Shown: positions 48,609 through 56,480, numbered from the stretch's first letter. The stretch: 64,000 bases of DNA from Candidatus Thiothrix sulfatifontis (GCA_022828425.1 CP094685.1:3266046-3330045); one strand, 5' to 3'. Notes: a model not told the origin generated them from the letters alone. Made by a program: numbers and translations.

Positions 48609-48650
48609 GCGTGCTTCCGGTGGAGAATAGAAACGTGTGATGATATAGGG

Positions 48651-49625
48651 ATGAAACGAATCCAGCAATCGACCTTTCGCCCAGCGTGGTGGTTACGCTC
48701 ACCTCATTTGCAAACGCTGTGGCCGGTATTTCTGCGCCGCCGCGTGCAACTGCCCCTGCAAGCCGAACGGGTGGAACTCAGCGACGACGATTTCATCGAC
48801 CTTGCTTGGTATCCGCGCCCCAATTCGCCGCTGGTGTTGGTGATTCATGGGCTGGAAGGTTCGTTGCAATCGCACTACTCGCAAACGCTAATGCAAGCCT
48901 TGCAACAAGCGGGTTTTGCGAGTGTCTTCATGCATTTGCGCGGTTGTAGCGACGAACACAACCGCTTACCGGAAAGTTACCATTCCGGGCGCACGGCTGA
49001 TATTGCGGAAGTGCTGGTACATTTGCAGCAAACCCAACGAATGCCTGATGCTGCCATCGGCTTTTCACTGGGTGGCAACTTGATTTTGAAATACCTTGGC
49101 GAAACGGGCGCAAACGCTGGTTTGCAAGCGGCGATTGCGGTTTCCGTGCCGTTCCAATTACAGGAATGCGCTCGCAAGCTGGAACGGGGGTTCTCTGTCG
49201 TTTACGGGCGCTATCTGGTCAACAAACTCAAGGCTTCCTATCGCCGCAAATTCAGCCAGATGACCAGTCCGTTAGCTGTCGATTTGGGTACAGTCAAGAC
49301 GCTATTTGCTTTCGACGATCAGATCACCGCGCCACTGAATGGCTTCGCTGGGGCAGAAGATTACTACAGCCGCAGCAGTTCACGGCAATTTTTGCAACGC
49401 ATTGAAACCCCAACGCTGATTATTCATTCGCAAGATGATCCGTTTATGTACCCTACCACGGCACCGACGGAAGCCATGTTGAGTGATAGCGTTACGCTGG
49501 AATTGACAACGCACGGCGGGCATGTGGGTTTTGTAGCTGGCAATGTGCCTTGGCGGGCTGACTATTGGTTGGAAACGCGGATGATCGAATGGATAAAAAG
49601 TCAGTTGCGTCAAAAATCAACATGA
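48651..49625 (+). CDS. Alpha/beta hydrolase, YheT family
   Basis: A predicted esterase/hydrolase of the YheT family; substrate unknown. The ATG at 48651 ([25 protein letters not shown]) gives 324 residues and the family's typical start. [15 protein letters not shown] near 62-76 forms the oxyanion region, the nucleophile elbow is GFSLGGN near 138, and the acid and histidine follow in [10 protein letters not shown] near 262 and THGGHVGFV near 290. It is divergent from hisC. Its last 35 codons recur in a diverged copy at 51049-51167, so its 3' end is a junction of an insertion event. Confidence 0.9.
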   Translation: MKRIQQSTFRPAWWLRSPHLQTLWPVFLRRRVQLPLQAERVELSDDDFIDLAWYPRPNSPLVLVIHGLEGSLQSHYSQTLMQALQQAGFASVFMHLRGCSDEHNRLPESYHSGRTADIAEVLVHLQQTQRMPDAAIGFSLGGNLILKYLGETGANAGLQAAIAVSVPFQLQECARKLERGFSVVYGRYLVNKLKASYRRKFSQMTSPLAVDLGTVKTLFAFDDQITAPLNGFAGAEDYYSRSSSRQFLQRIETPTLIIHSQDDPFMYPTTAPTEAMLSDSVTLELTTHGGHVGFVAGNVPWRADYWLETRMIEWIKSQLRQKST

Positions 49626-49709
49626 GTGTTTAAATTCCTAGCCAAACTGCCAAATGATGATATACATTTACTCGCCAAATCAATTAAAAATATATAGGCA
49701 TCAAATAAA

Positions 49710-50357
49710 ATGGAAACACTCAAAACACGCTTACAATCAAGACTAAAAGAAATGGGACGTAATATGTCTGATCTCGCCAGAGAGCTAGACATTGAGAGAC
49801 AACACATTTATGGCTGGACACGACGTGACAAAGTGCCAAATAACTACCTATTTTCGGCGGCAAAGTACCTAACATGTGATCCACAATGGTTACAACATGG
49901 CGAATATTCACACCCAAACTCAATAAACATCTCGTCTGGTCAAATAATCATACCCATTTTTAAACAGGGCGATTACAAGGATATGAACGAAGGTGACAGA
50001 CCTCAGTATGAAAACCTTATCTGTCGAGATGATTGGCTCACTGAGCTGTTTGGGATGAGTCCTTCGCAAGGTAATTATACGATCTACCGAATGGAATCCA
50101 GCGAGATGCAGCCATCTATCCGACGTGGTGATTTAGTAGTCATTAATAGCGATGCAAAAACACACATCAACGGGCTATATGGCATCCAGAACAAAGGTGA
50201 AGCATTGAGCATTGCCCGCATTCAGTTCGAACCAGATGGCGAACATGTTTGTGTGAGCTACGACAATCCTAATTTTGCCACTGTGCGGGTGAAAACGGCG
50301 AAGTTAGTGATTTCAGGACGTGTAATCTACGTTTGGCAGGGCAAGCGGGATATTTGA
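49710..50357 (+). CDS. Phage-type repressor, XRE helix-turn-helix plus S24 peptidase-like domain
   Basis: A 215-residue CI/LexA-like repressor. The N-terminal HTH is NMSDLARELDIERQHIYGW near residues 18-36. The C-terminal S24 domain has the self-cleavage serine region YRMESSEMQPSIRRGDLVVIN near 128-148 and the lysine-side segment GEALSIARIQFEPDGE near 170. Its DNA is more AT-rich than the hydrolase gene before it, which suggests transfer. No operator-controlled phage gene remains beside it, so it looks like an orphan or a superinfection-immunity remnant. Confidence 0.85.
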   Translation: METLKTRLQSRLKEMGRNMSDLARELDIERQHIYGWTRRDKVPNNYLFSAAKYLTCDPQWLQHGEYSHPNSINISSGQIIIPIFKQGDYKDMNEGDRPQYENLICRDDWLTELFGMSPSQGNYTIYRMESSEMQPSIRRGDLVVINSDAKTHINGLYGIQNKGEALSIARIQFEPDGEHVCVSYDNPNFATVRVKTAKLVISGRVIYVWQGKRDI

Positions 50358-50389
50358 GGACGCCAGAGGGAAATTAAGCAATAACTTCT

Positions 50390-50764
50390 TCATGCCGCCG
50401 CTTTGCTCTCACCCTTCAAGGTGAATTCTGTCCTGATTTCCGCAAAGGGGGAAAATACCCGCCCTGCTTCGTCACGTTCCAACAAGCCAATTTCCAAAAG
50501 CCTGCTTACATCCGTGTGAACGTTCTTCACATCCCGCCCCAATTGCTTAGCAAGTTCGCGGATACTCACCGCCGCTTTGCCTTGCAGCCTGTCCAGCAGT
50601 TCCCAGCGCTTGGGGGTAATCGCCTGAAACAATCCCATAGGCGTTTCAAAGGTGAATACCTCACCCTGATAACTGCCGGTTTCCAGTGCATCCACGAAAG
50701 CCGCGCCCATTTCCAGCAAATCGGCTTCAAGGCTGGGTTCAATGCGGATAATTGCGTATCTCAT
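50390..50764 (-). CDS. HTH antitoxin-like protein (TumA/HVO_A0114 type)
   Basis: A 124-residue winged-helix DNA-binding protein. The HTH lies in LQGKAAVSIRELAKQLGRDVKNVHTDVSRLLEIGLLERD near 62-100. The order and the ATGA overlap with an upstream frame fit the TumE-TumA (DUF6516-HTH) toxin-antitoxin arrangement, in which the toxin comes first. Here the upstream toxin frame is broken (see next entry), which leaves an orphan antitoxin. It is convergent with the S24 repressor gene. The family name is inferred from residue pattern and context. Confidence 0.7.
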   Translation of the reverse strand: MRYAIIRIEPSLEADLLEMGAAFVDALETGSYQGEVFTFETPMGLFQAITPKRWELLDRLQGKAAVSIRELAKQLGRDVKNVHTDVSRLLEIGLLERDEAGRVFSPFAEIRTEFTLKGESKAAA

Positions 50765-50958
50765 GGCTTGCCCCTCTCAGTGAGGATGTCAGTTACAAAA
50801 TCCCGCCATACCTGTTCTGGTTATGGTGAACAAGCGATATTGGTACAGGTGGCTAGAATCCATAACGGCTTGAGGCAATGACCACGCCCTCAATAATTGC
50901 GCCATCCGCTAATTCACGCCGCCGCTTGTAAATCAATATTGCTTTTTCTATGTTGGCG
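50761..50958 (-). pseudogene. Decayed TumE-like (DUF6516) toxin gene
   Basis: Three successive pieces in different frames resemble a DUF6516 toxin. IYKRRRELADGAIIEGVV, near 50870-50930, matches the N-terminal 'ADGAIIE' part. HLYQYRLFTI follows near 50823-50850. VWRDFVTDILTERGKP ends exactly at the antitoxin start with a TGA/ATG overlap. The middle catalytic part is missing. No intact frame spans the region, so the toxin is inactive. Confidence 0.5.
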
Positions 50959-51048
50959 AATATACCAACGCTTTGAGATTGGTGCTTTGAATTCTGTCTT
51001 ACTCAAACGTTCCACCATTACAGTTCCAGCCGCTTCGATGCGCCTTAG

Positions 51049-51167
51049 CACGGCGGGCATGTGAGTTTTGTGATTGGTAGTGTGCCTTGGCGAGCTGACT
51101 ATTGGCTGGAAAGGCGGATGATCGAATGGTTAAGCTTGCAGTTACAACAAAAACAAAAAACCCCTTA
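51049..51167 (+). pseudogene. Orphan 3' fragment of the YheT hydrolase gene
   Basis: Translates as [23 protein letters not shown] then MIEWLSLQLQQKQKTP-stop. It is homologous in the same frame order to the end of the intact hydrolase ([23 protein letters not shown]...). Homology starts abruptly at GCACGGCGGGCATGTG. It is probably the displaced native gene end, cut off when the 1.4-kb segment 49626-51048 was inserted. Confidence 0.75.
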
Positions 51168-51192
51168 ATTTTTCTTTAAAAATCAAGGGGTT
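51159..51192 (-). terminator. Terminator beside the left attachment repeat
   Basis: A 15-bp stem with one mismatch (51159-51173 with 51178-51192, AACCCCTT core) and loop CTTT. On the minus strand it is followed by TTTTTTGTTTTTG. It lies 6 bp beyond the CCA-like end of the left attachment repeat, as expected for the native terminator of a minus-strand ssrA gene. Confidence 0.75.
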
Positions 51193-51197
51193 ACAGT

Positions 51198-51214
51198 TTG
51201 GTGGAGGCGGCGAC
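51198..51214. other. Left attachment site (ssrA 3'-end-like repeat)
   Basis: TTGGTGGAGGCGGCGAC, identical to 61590-61606. The flanks differ immediately after the repeat (tattga here, cactaa there). The minus-strand reading ends CGCCTCCACCA, as in the acceptor end of tmRNA. Confidence 0.8.
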
Positions 51215-51427
51215 TATTGAACAAACAATATAAACTATTGAAAATAAAATAAATAACTATTCATAAATTCAAAAAGTACCATCATAAATACCAACAATAA
51301 CCCGCGATAAGCCCCACTTGCTGCTATTCCGCCCCCTATTAGATGCCCATAATCCAGCCTGACAAGTGGTAATTATTCATGGCATTAACGGTGCGGGAAG
51401 TAATCGCATGAACCAACAGCCCCGTTT

Positions 51428-51500
51428 TGTTGGTATTTATGCTGGTATCCCCCCATTTTGTTGGTATCAGGGCAAGGATAAGCCCGACCTGATACCAACA
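51428..51500. promoter_or_regulatory. Putative integrase arm-type sites, left end
   Basis: Copies of TGTTGGTATC or close variants at 51428-51437, 51441-51450 and 51459-51468, plus an inverted GATACCAACA at 51491-51500. The same 10-mer recurs at the other end of the element beside the integrase gene, the pattern expected of arm-type binding sites. Confidence 0.55.
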
Positions 51501-51506
51501 AATGCA

Positions 51507-52037
51507 TTACCAGACTTGCACCAAAGCAAAGCCCCCACGGTTTGAGCATTTCGCCCTTCTTCCGTCTGGTAGGTTGCAAGTGATATGTGAATACTGCCCA
51601 CGTTCCGCATATTCACGCACGAATTGACGCATTACCACTAAAGCACGTGCATGGTTGCGTAGCATGTTGGTGAATTTGTAGCTTGTCATGTCAGGGGTGA
51701 ATGCTTGGAAGGTGAAGGCTACTTTTGCCAGTGGTTTTTTAAACGCCTTGTCTCTCCCGATCACCCGTTTACCGATTTCTTCGATCATTACTTTCTGGTG
51801 GAAAGCTGAAAGGCTGGCAAGATCGAAGGGAATAGCAGCAAATACCGCCATAACATCACCGCCCCACGCTTTCCAGTTCATGCCATTGGATTGCATGTAA
51901 GCTTTCACACGCTCCTTATACTGGCGAATAGTGCTTGCCAGCGCTTTACCTTCGGGGGAACTCCAAACTAAGCCGTTATCGGCATGGAAGGCGTTTACTT
52001 GTTGCGCGTATGCTTTGCTTGCTTGATTAGATTTCAT
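51507..52037 (-). CDS. Hypothetical protein, element 1 (176 aa)
   Basis: Not recognised. The 176-residue soluble protein starts MKSNQASKAYAQQVNAFHADNG after an AGAGG ribosome binding site. It has helical, tryptophan-containing segments (MNWKAWGGDVMAVFAAIPFDLASL near 54-77) and a basic, aromatic C-terminal half (KFTNMLRNHARALVVMRQFVREYAERGQ near 121-148). Two cysteines lie near the end (ITCNLPDGRRAKCSNRGG). It is the last gene of the leftward operon, at the outer end of the element, a place where satellites often keep cargo. Any defence or packaging function is untested. Confidence 0.7.
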   Translation of the reverse strand: MKSNQASKAYAQQVNAFHADNGLVWSSPEGKALASTIRQYKERVKAYMQSNGMNWKAWGGDVMAVFAAIPFDLASLSAFHQKVMIEEIGKRVIGRDKAFKKPLAKVAFTFQAFTPDMTSYKFTNMLRNHARALVVMRQFVREYAERGQYSHITCNLPDGRRAKCSNRGGFALVQVW

Positions 52038-52316
52038 GATAAACCTCTGTTTGTTGTGTAGTTAGTTGCTTTTTGTGTTGGCGTTTGTTGTTCCGCCATG
52101 TGAATAAATATACTTGATGAAACTAAATTTCATAAGTTATTTAAATACTAATTACTGTAAAACTTTGCTTACCATTTAAATTGATGCTTTGTGTTTGTGG
52201 TGGCTGAATGCCTTGATGTGCCTAGCTTGGCATGGTGCGGGGGCGTAAATGTTTGCTTTGCATCTGTCTGGGACTGATAAAAAATACCAGACAAATGGTA
52301 TTAGGTAGGTTATGGG

Positions 52317-52342
52317 GTCGCTACTGGCTTTTCAGTAGCGAC
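52317..52342. repeat. Hairpin downstream of the TerS-like gene, with surrounding noncoding DNA
   Basis: A perfect 10-bp inverted repeat, GTCGCTACTG/CAGTAGCGAC, with a 6-nt loop directly follows the stop codon at 52343. It lacks a T-run, so it may be an RNA-stabilising or Rho-related hairpin. The rest of 52038-52342 has no gene; it holds two more small palindromes (ATGAAA...TTTCAT near 52118 and AATACCA...TGGTATT near 52283). Confidence 0.55.
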
Positions 52343-52672
52343 TCACTTGTATTCGTTGCCCTGCTCTTCAAATTCCCGTCTAAGCTGTTCCGCTATATCG
52401 TTGAATTTATCGCCTGAATTGTCGGTTACGATCTGTTCAATACGTTGCGCCGGTTTGCCGTCTGCCCTGTCTAGTATCTCCCTTCCCGCTGCTACCCTTG
52501 CAGACGGGGGCGCGTCTTTGTCTTGCACTATTTCCAGTAACGCCGTTAGAACCGCCTCAGTGTGCATTAACGCCATTTCACGCACGGGCTTAGGGGTGAG
52601 ATTGCCCGCCCCCTTTGGTCTACCCGCCCCTTCACGCTTGCCGCCCCTGCCAATCTGGTGAATGTCTGCCAT
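52343..52672 (-). CDS. Terminase-small-subunit-like DNA-binding protein
   Basis: A 109-residue protein starting at the ATG at 52672, 8 nt after AAGGAG. The N-terminal GRGGKREGAGRPKGAGN (near 8-24) is the basic AT-hook-like motif seen in phage small terminases and related proteins. ALLEIVQDKDAPPSARVAAGREILDRADGKPAQ near 45-77 resembles the helical repeat of that group. In a satellite such a protein could redirect packaging of a helper phage, but this is inference; DUF5681-type proteins share the pattern without a known function. Confidence 0.65.
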   Translation of the reverse strand: MADIHQIGRGGKREGAGRPKGAGNLTPKPVREMALMHTEAVLTALLEIVQDKDAPPSARVAAGREILDRADGKPAQRIEQIVTDNSGDKFNDIAEQLRREFEEQGNEYK

Positions 52673-52745
52673 GTGTAACACTCCTTTTGCTTTTGATAAA
52701 AATATCAAAGGCTGGAACTTGCCAGCCTTCGAGGTTGTGAACGGT

Positions 52746-52958
52746 TTAACGGTTGCGCCGTCGCCTGTACTCACAGAGGTTTAACACCTTTGAAGAGCCG
52801 CCATAATCAGAAAATGCTTTGCCAACATTGTTATTTTTTCCGGTTACAGCGGTTACAACGGTTACAGAGTTGTTTATAAAAGGTTTTTTCTGTAACCACT
52901 CTAGGGTTACAGCGGTTACAACGGTTACATCATTGTTTATTAAGGTTTTTTCATTCAT
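52746..52958 (-). CDS. Small protein translated through iterons (70 aa)
   Basis: Starts at the ATG at 52958, just past the overlapping stop region of the DUF927 frame, with an AGGA-type site upstream. Two NDVTVVTAVT / NSVTVVTAVT segments (near 9-18 and 30-39) are the direct translation of the 9-bp GGTTAC iterons. The C-terminal part VLNLCEYRRRRNR is not repeat-derived and looks coding. The frame may be real and translationally coupled, or may only be kept open by the repeats. Confidence 0.4.
   Translation of the reverse strand: MNEKTLINNDVTVVTAVTLEWLQKKPFINNSVTVVTAVTGKNNNVGKAFSDYGGSSKVLNLCEYRRRRNR
52818..52950. repeat. GGTTAC iteron block A of element 1
   Basis: Two triplets of a 9-bp direct repeat, GGTTACA(G/A)C and variants, at 52842-52868 and 52905-52931. 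They are separated by an inverted TGTAACC and AT-rich TTGTTTATAAAAGG tracts. The whole block recurs inverted at 59080-59223. Phased short iterons beside AT-rich DNA, next to a replication gene, suggest a replication origin or a cis-acting replication region. Confidence 0.75.
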
Positions 52959-54665
52959 GGCTATCATCCTGTAACCGTAAAACGTACACCTTTTTCACGC
53001 CATCGGGTATCCGTTCCGGCTTGCTTGTTGCTGTTTGCAATATCCCAGCCGCTACCAACACGGGGACGACCTGCTTTCGGCTGTAACCGTCGCAGATGCG
53101 TTCAAATTGGCTTGCCAGCACCAGATATTCACGACCATTTGCCGCCATCCTGCTATATCCCACAAGGTCGGGTATTGCGTTGGGTGATATTAAGGTTAGA
53201 TCTTGGAACTTTGCCCCGTTACGCTCAATAAACGCGGTTACAGCTTGCAGTATTTTAGTATCTTCACGGTTGCCAGTTCCAAAGCCTTCAAGCCAATCAT
53301 TAAAGCAGCGTTTAGCCGCCCCCGTTGCTTCTCCGTCATTCCATCCGGTGATCCCGTACTGTGTAGCCATTTCCCCCGCAAGCGCTACCAGTGCGAAACG
53401 GGTAGCCACTACGTCATGCTGAGTATTGCTGTTATCAGGTAGCAATTCCGCCTTAATGGTGGTGAGTGAATCGCCTATGGTTGCCTCTATGCTTGCCCGA
53501 TCGGTGGCGATACGTTGTAACCACGCATCCCCCGCCGTTCCATAGTTCCGGTTAATTGCCGTGTTAATGTGTGCAAAGAATGCGGGTAAGTCCTTAAAGC
53601 CGCGTATGGTATCCATCACCTTAAACCCTGTACCGGCATTCGATGGAATATCAGCGTGCCGTACTTCTTGCCCTGCAAAGGTTTTTCCGCCCCCGCTTGC
53701 CACGTAGTCAGGTAGGCTGATTTCGCCAGTACTGAAATAAAGTAGCTTCCACGTTCTCAGTTCACGCATTCCCCCCGCTTTGGTAGATCGTGCCTTTTCT
53801 TGCCCGTTGGTGAGGTTATACGCCACATCGCCCACTTACACATCTTTAACTCATCAAGGATAAGAAAGCCGTCATTGTGCATTAATGCCGTGCCTTCCAG
53901 CGCGTTGGAGGTGGTACGCCATAGCCGCTTATAGTCATCTGGCACACCGAAAACAGACGCCGCCATTTTAACCACGGTCGTTTTCCCGTCTTTACTTTCC
54001 CCCGTGTACTGAAAGCCGCCTGATTCAATGCCAGCCAAACGCACCAGAGAAGCCGCAAACGCCGCACTAATGGCAAACACCGCACGACTGTTACCCGCCG
54101 CACACGCTGATACTTGCCCCTTCCATTCCGCCAACGTGCCACGCTGTCCGATGGCGGTATTTATGAGACTGCCCTGATAGACGTATTCCCCCGCATCCTC
54201 ACCATAAACCGTGTTAGACGTTACATAAGCGCCCCCGTGCCATCCGGTCTTGTTGGTGCAAGTAATGCGTGAAACGGCTTTACAGGTGTTAATATAGTCG
54301 ACTACCTGCTTACTCTTGCCTGTGGCGATATGAAGCCCCCCACTCATTAATGTGCGGATAACTTCAAGCCCGTCGCCTGCCAAGAGTTCAACAGGCATTG
54401 CCCACTTATGGGGTTTGCCGTCTCCGTCCTTCCATTCCAGCATTCGCCCCCATGAATCACTGCTAACGCTTCGGGTTTCCCCTAACACTTGCAGCGGTGA
54501 ACAGATGCGCCGCTCTGTTTGCGATTGTCCGTCGCTGCTGAATGCAGCATAAAACACACCTTCGGACTTAAGGGAAAAAATACCTTTTTCGCCTAATACT
54601 GTCGCCGGTTCTGGTGGTTTCTTGTGGTTTAGGCGGTAATCATCAAGAGCTACAAAGTTTCTCAT
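52951..54665 (-). pseudogene. DUF927 domain helicase-like replication protein, frameshifted
   Basis: An SF3-like/DUF927 NTPase that in P4-like elements acts with a primase at the origin. The N-terminal part (from the ATG at 54665, 302 codons) carries the P-loop FQYTGESKDGKTTVVKMA near residue 218 and the Walker B-like HNDGFLILDELKM near 265. The C-terminal part continues in another frame from about 53835 (GDVAYNLTNGQEKAR...). The homologue at 62183-64000 is continuous across this point. Loss of one G in the minus-strand tract AAGTGGGC near 53830 explains the shift. It is either a recent inactivation, a sequencing error or a programmed shift. It overlaps the zinc-ribbon gene by 4 bp. Confidence 0.8.
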
Positions 54666-55279
54666 TGGTTAGCCCCCGCTACATGGGGGGCGTAATTTTC
54701 CAGAATCATCGTATTCAAAGCGTAAGCCGCTGATAATTCTTCCTCTAAAGGTATCATTGTGACGCGATATAGGGAGGTTTGCTGGTGTGACAAACGTTGC
54801 AAGTTTTGACGGGTAGTAATGATGTCTCTCAGTTCATCGAGACAAGCAACTATATTTGAATCAATTCGTGCTTGTTCATCCCTGCGCCGTGCATCGGCCT
54901 GCATTGCCGCTTGCATTGCCTCTGCTTTACGCCGTAGGGTTTCGCGTTCCTTGTCGCTGGCATTGGCAAGCCCCAAACATTCAGAGACAGCATTAAGCTG
55001 TTCTGAGGGTGTCCAGCCGTAGACGTGACCGAGCAAAGAAAAGCCATCACCGCTTTGTAAATCACCGCCCCCGCTGCAAATCCAACGCCCTGTACTTTGA
55101 TAGGTTGCATCCACGCGGAAACGATCACGCCCACCACACGCGGGGCATGGGGTGTGCTTTTGGTGTGACGTGGTGGCAAGTTGGATACCTAACGAACGGT
55201 GAATCTGTTCCCAGCGCCCCGCTGCTGCCGTGCGCACCTCTGGAAAGCTTATGTATTGGTTATGGTTAAGCCGTTTCAT
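54662..55279 (-). CDS. P4-type primase zinc-ribbon protein
   Basis: A 205-residue protein with the Prim_Zn_Ribbon of phage P4 alpha-type primases: CPACGGRDRFRVD near residues 45-57 and WICSGGGDLQSGDGFSLLG near 67-85. The rest is helical with a coiled-coil-like stretch (RETLRRKAEAMQAAMQADARRRDEQAR near 112-138). No Toprim or other primase catalytic motif is visible, so primase activity may come from another protein. It overlaps alpA upstream and the DUF927 gene downstream (both ATGA-type), forming one replication operon. Confidence 0.8.
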   Translation of the reverse strand: MKRLNHNQYISFPEVRTAAAGRWEQIHRSLGIQLATTSHQKHTPCPACGGRDRFRVDATYQSTGRWICSGGGDLQSGDGFSLLGHVYGWTPSEQLNAVSECLGLANASDKERETLRRKAEAMQAAMQADARRRDEQARIDSNIVACLDELRDIITTRQNLQRLSHQQTSLYRVTMIPLEEELSAAYALNTMILENYAPHVAGANQ

Positions 55280-55467
55280 TGCTGCGCCCCCTTTAAGCTT
55301 TGAACAAAGGCGATAACGTCGCCTTCATGCCAGCCAACGGCACGGAAACCGATCTTGACCCGCGCGGGGAACATTCCAGCCTTTTCGAGGCGGTAAATAG
55401 TGGATTTTGAAAGCCCAGTACGGGCGATAACATCTTTCAGGCGTTCTATTCTGGTAGGGTTGTTCAT
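55276..55467 (-). CDS. AlpA family regulatory protein
   Basis: A 63-residue MerR-like/AlpA HTH protein. The ATG at 55467 follows AAGGAG at good spacing. RLKDVIARTGLSKSTIYRLEKAGMFP, near residues 8-33, is the winged-HTH core, and the end DVIAFVQSLKG is typical. In P4 and relatives such proteins (AlpA/Vis) control integrase and replication genes. It heads the leftward replication operon. Confidence 0.88.
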   Translation of the reverse strand: MNNPTRIERLKDVIARTGLSKSTIYRLEKAGMFPARVKIGFRAVGWHEGDVIAFVQSLKGAQQ

Positions 55468-55512
55468 GGTCACTCCTTAAGAAGTGTAAAAAACTGATTT
55501 ACAATTTCTTGT

Positions 55513-55620
55513 GAATGCCCTAAGCTTTGAAACTAGAAGAGGTATAAAGGCTAGGGCGTCACAAGTACGATTTAGCTAGACAAAATAGAAAGCTGACTAC
55601 GCCAATAGTCGGCTTTTTTT
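55513..55620 (+). ncRNA. Candidate small RNA opposite the alpA leader
   Basis: Two consecutive hairpins on the plus strand: GCCCTAAGC (55517-55525) with GCTAGGGC (55550-55557), then a 9-bp stem AGCTGACTA/TAGTCGGCT (55591-55614) with a T7 tail, a good intrinsic terminator. There is no open frame, and 55468-55674 has no gene otherwise. Its position, divergent from the replication operon, recalls the CI-RNA immunity system of P4. I could not identify a clear promoter. Confidence 0.35.
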
Positions 55621-55674
55621 GTGCCTATCACTTTTCACATTATCACGGGTCAAACGGTTTCACAAAGCCTTGCC

Positions 55675-55854
55675 CTATACCACCGCCTGCCCTTGCATCT
55701 TGCGTTCTTCCAATGCCTTGAAAGTCCTTATCATTCTGTTAATTTCTGCATTAACCGATCTATCCCCACGTTTAGCGCGTTCAATCAGCCAAGATTCAAG
55801 GCTGGATTCAATGCGAATTGAGCGCGGGGGCTGGCGTTTTGCTGTTTGGTTCAT
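55675..55854 (-). CDS. Arc-like ribbon-helix-helix protein (59 aa)
   Basis: A 59-residue gene. The ATG at 55854 follows AGAGGAA 7 nt upstream. RSIRIESSLESWLIERAKRGDRSVNAEINRMI (near residues 12-43) has the beta strand followed by two helices of Arc/MetJ repressors, with alternating basic residues for DNA contact. It lies between the candidate RNA and the opposite-strand RHH gene, so it may control the element's central regulatory region. Confidence 0.75.
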   Translation of the reverse strand: MNQTAKRQPPRSIRIESSLESWLIERAKRGDRSVNAEINRMIRTFKALEERKMQGQAVV

Positions 55855-56041
55855 GTTGTTATTCCTCTGTATTGGTTATGAATCCAGATTATAACGGTAT
55901 TCTCTGGTATTCACAATGAATCATTGAATCCTTTTGACTACCAATGCAATATGTAAAAAACAAGCGTACTAGCCCCGTACTGGCGTTTTTATGGCAAAAA
56001 CGCGGGAAATGGGCATATCAACCAAAGGAAAAGGAGACCGC

Positions 56042-56356
56042 ATGACCACGGACAATAGAGCGCCCCCATATTCATTACGCCTTGAAAAGGGATTACGCGC
56101 CAAACTGGAAACCGCCGCGAAAATAGCGGGTAGGTCGCTTCATTCTGAGATTGCCTTACGCTTGATAAGCACCTTTGAAGAATTGCCCGCCGCTGCAAAT
56201 GTGCAAACCGCTGGTGACGTGTTACGCCTTGCCAGTACTCACACGTATTCGATGTCTGAAACGGACAACGAAAGCGCCCCCACCAATGAAGAGCTTTTGA
56301 ATATGCTTGATGATTTGCGGGGGCGTGTGGAGGAATTGGAAAGGCGTAACCAGTGA
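56042..56356 (+). CDS. Arc-type ribbon-helix-helix DNA-binding protein with C-terminal coiled coil
   Basis: The ATG at 56042 follows a strong AAGGAG site, giving 104 residues; an upstream in-frame ATG at 55991 lacks one. PPYSLRLEKGLRAKLETAAKIAGRSLHSEIALRLI near residues 9-43 is the Arc RHH fold (phage Arc/Mnt type). The C-terminal ELLNMLDDLRGRVEELERR is a short coiled coil for oligomerisation, as in Mnt. It sits directly upstream of the iteron region on the other strand from the replication operon, so iteron binding or copy control is possible. Confidence 0.85.
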   Translation: MTTDNRAPPYSLRLEKGLRAKLETAAKIAGRSLHSEIALRLISTFEELPAAANVQTAGDVLRLASTHTYSMSETDNESAPTNEELLNMLDDLRGRVEELERRNQ

Positions 56357-56432
56357 CGCAACAATTACGATTAATCCGTATATGCCCCATCGCTTTTGGC
56401 TACTCTTTCTCCGTAGCCAAAGCTCGCTTCGT

Positions 56433-56480
56433 GTTACCGCAAAACGGTCTAGTGGTACGGTAGTGGTACGCTTTAGGCGT
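56433..56480. repeat. TAGTGGTACG / GTTACCGCAAAACG repeats, left set
   Basis: GTTACCGCAAAACG at 56433-56446, then TAGTGGTACG twice (near 56450 and 56461) and GCTTTAGGCG. The same words recur at 58436-58485 on the other side of the IS4 insertion. The stretch 56357-56570 contains only these repeats and a 9-bp palindrome (TTTGGCTAC, 56395-56421). Confidence 0.6.

Noticed and set aside
50914..51060. 48-codon minus-strand frame beginning MPAVLRRIEAAG
   Set aside because: Its start lies in the hydrolase fragment, it has no ribosome binding site and it overlaps the toxin remnant in another frame; probably chance.
51385..51579. 64-aa minus-strand frame with a cysteine-rich end
   Set aside because: It is an out-of-frame reading of the 176-aa gene's 3' end and crosses the arm-type sites.
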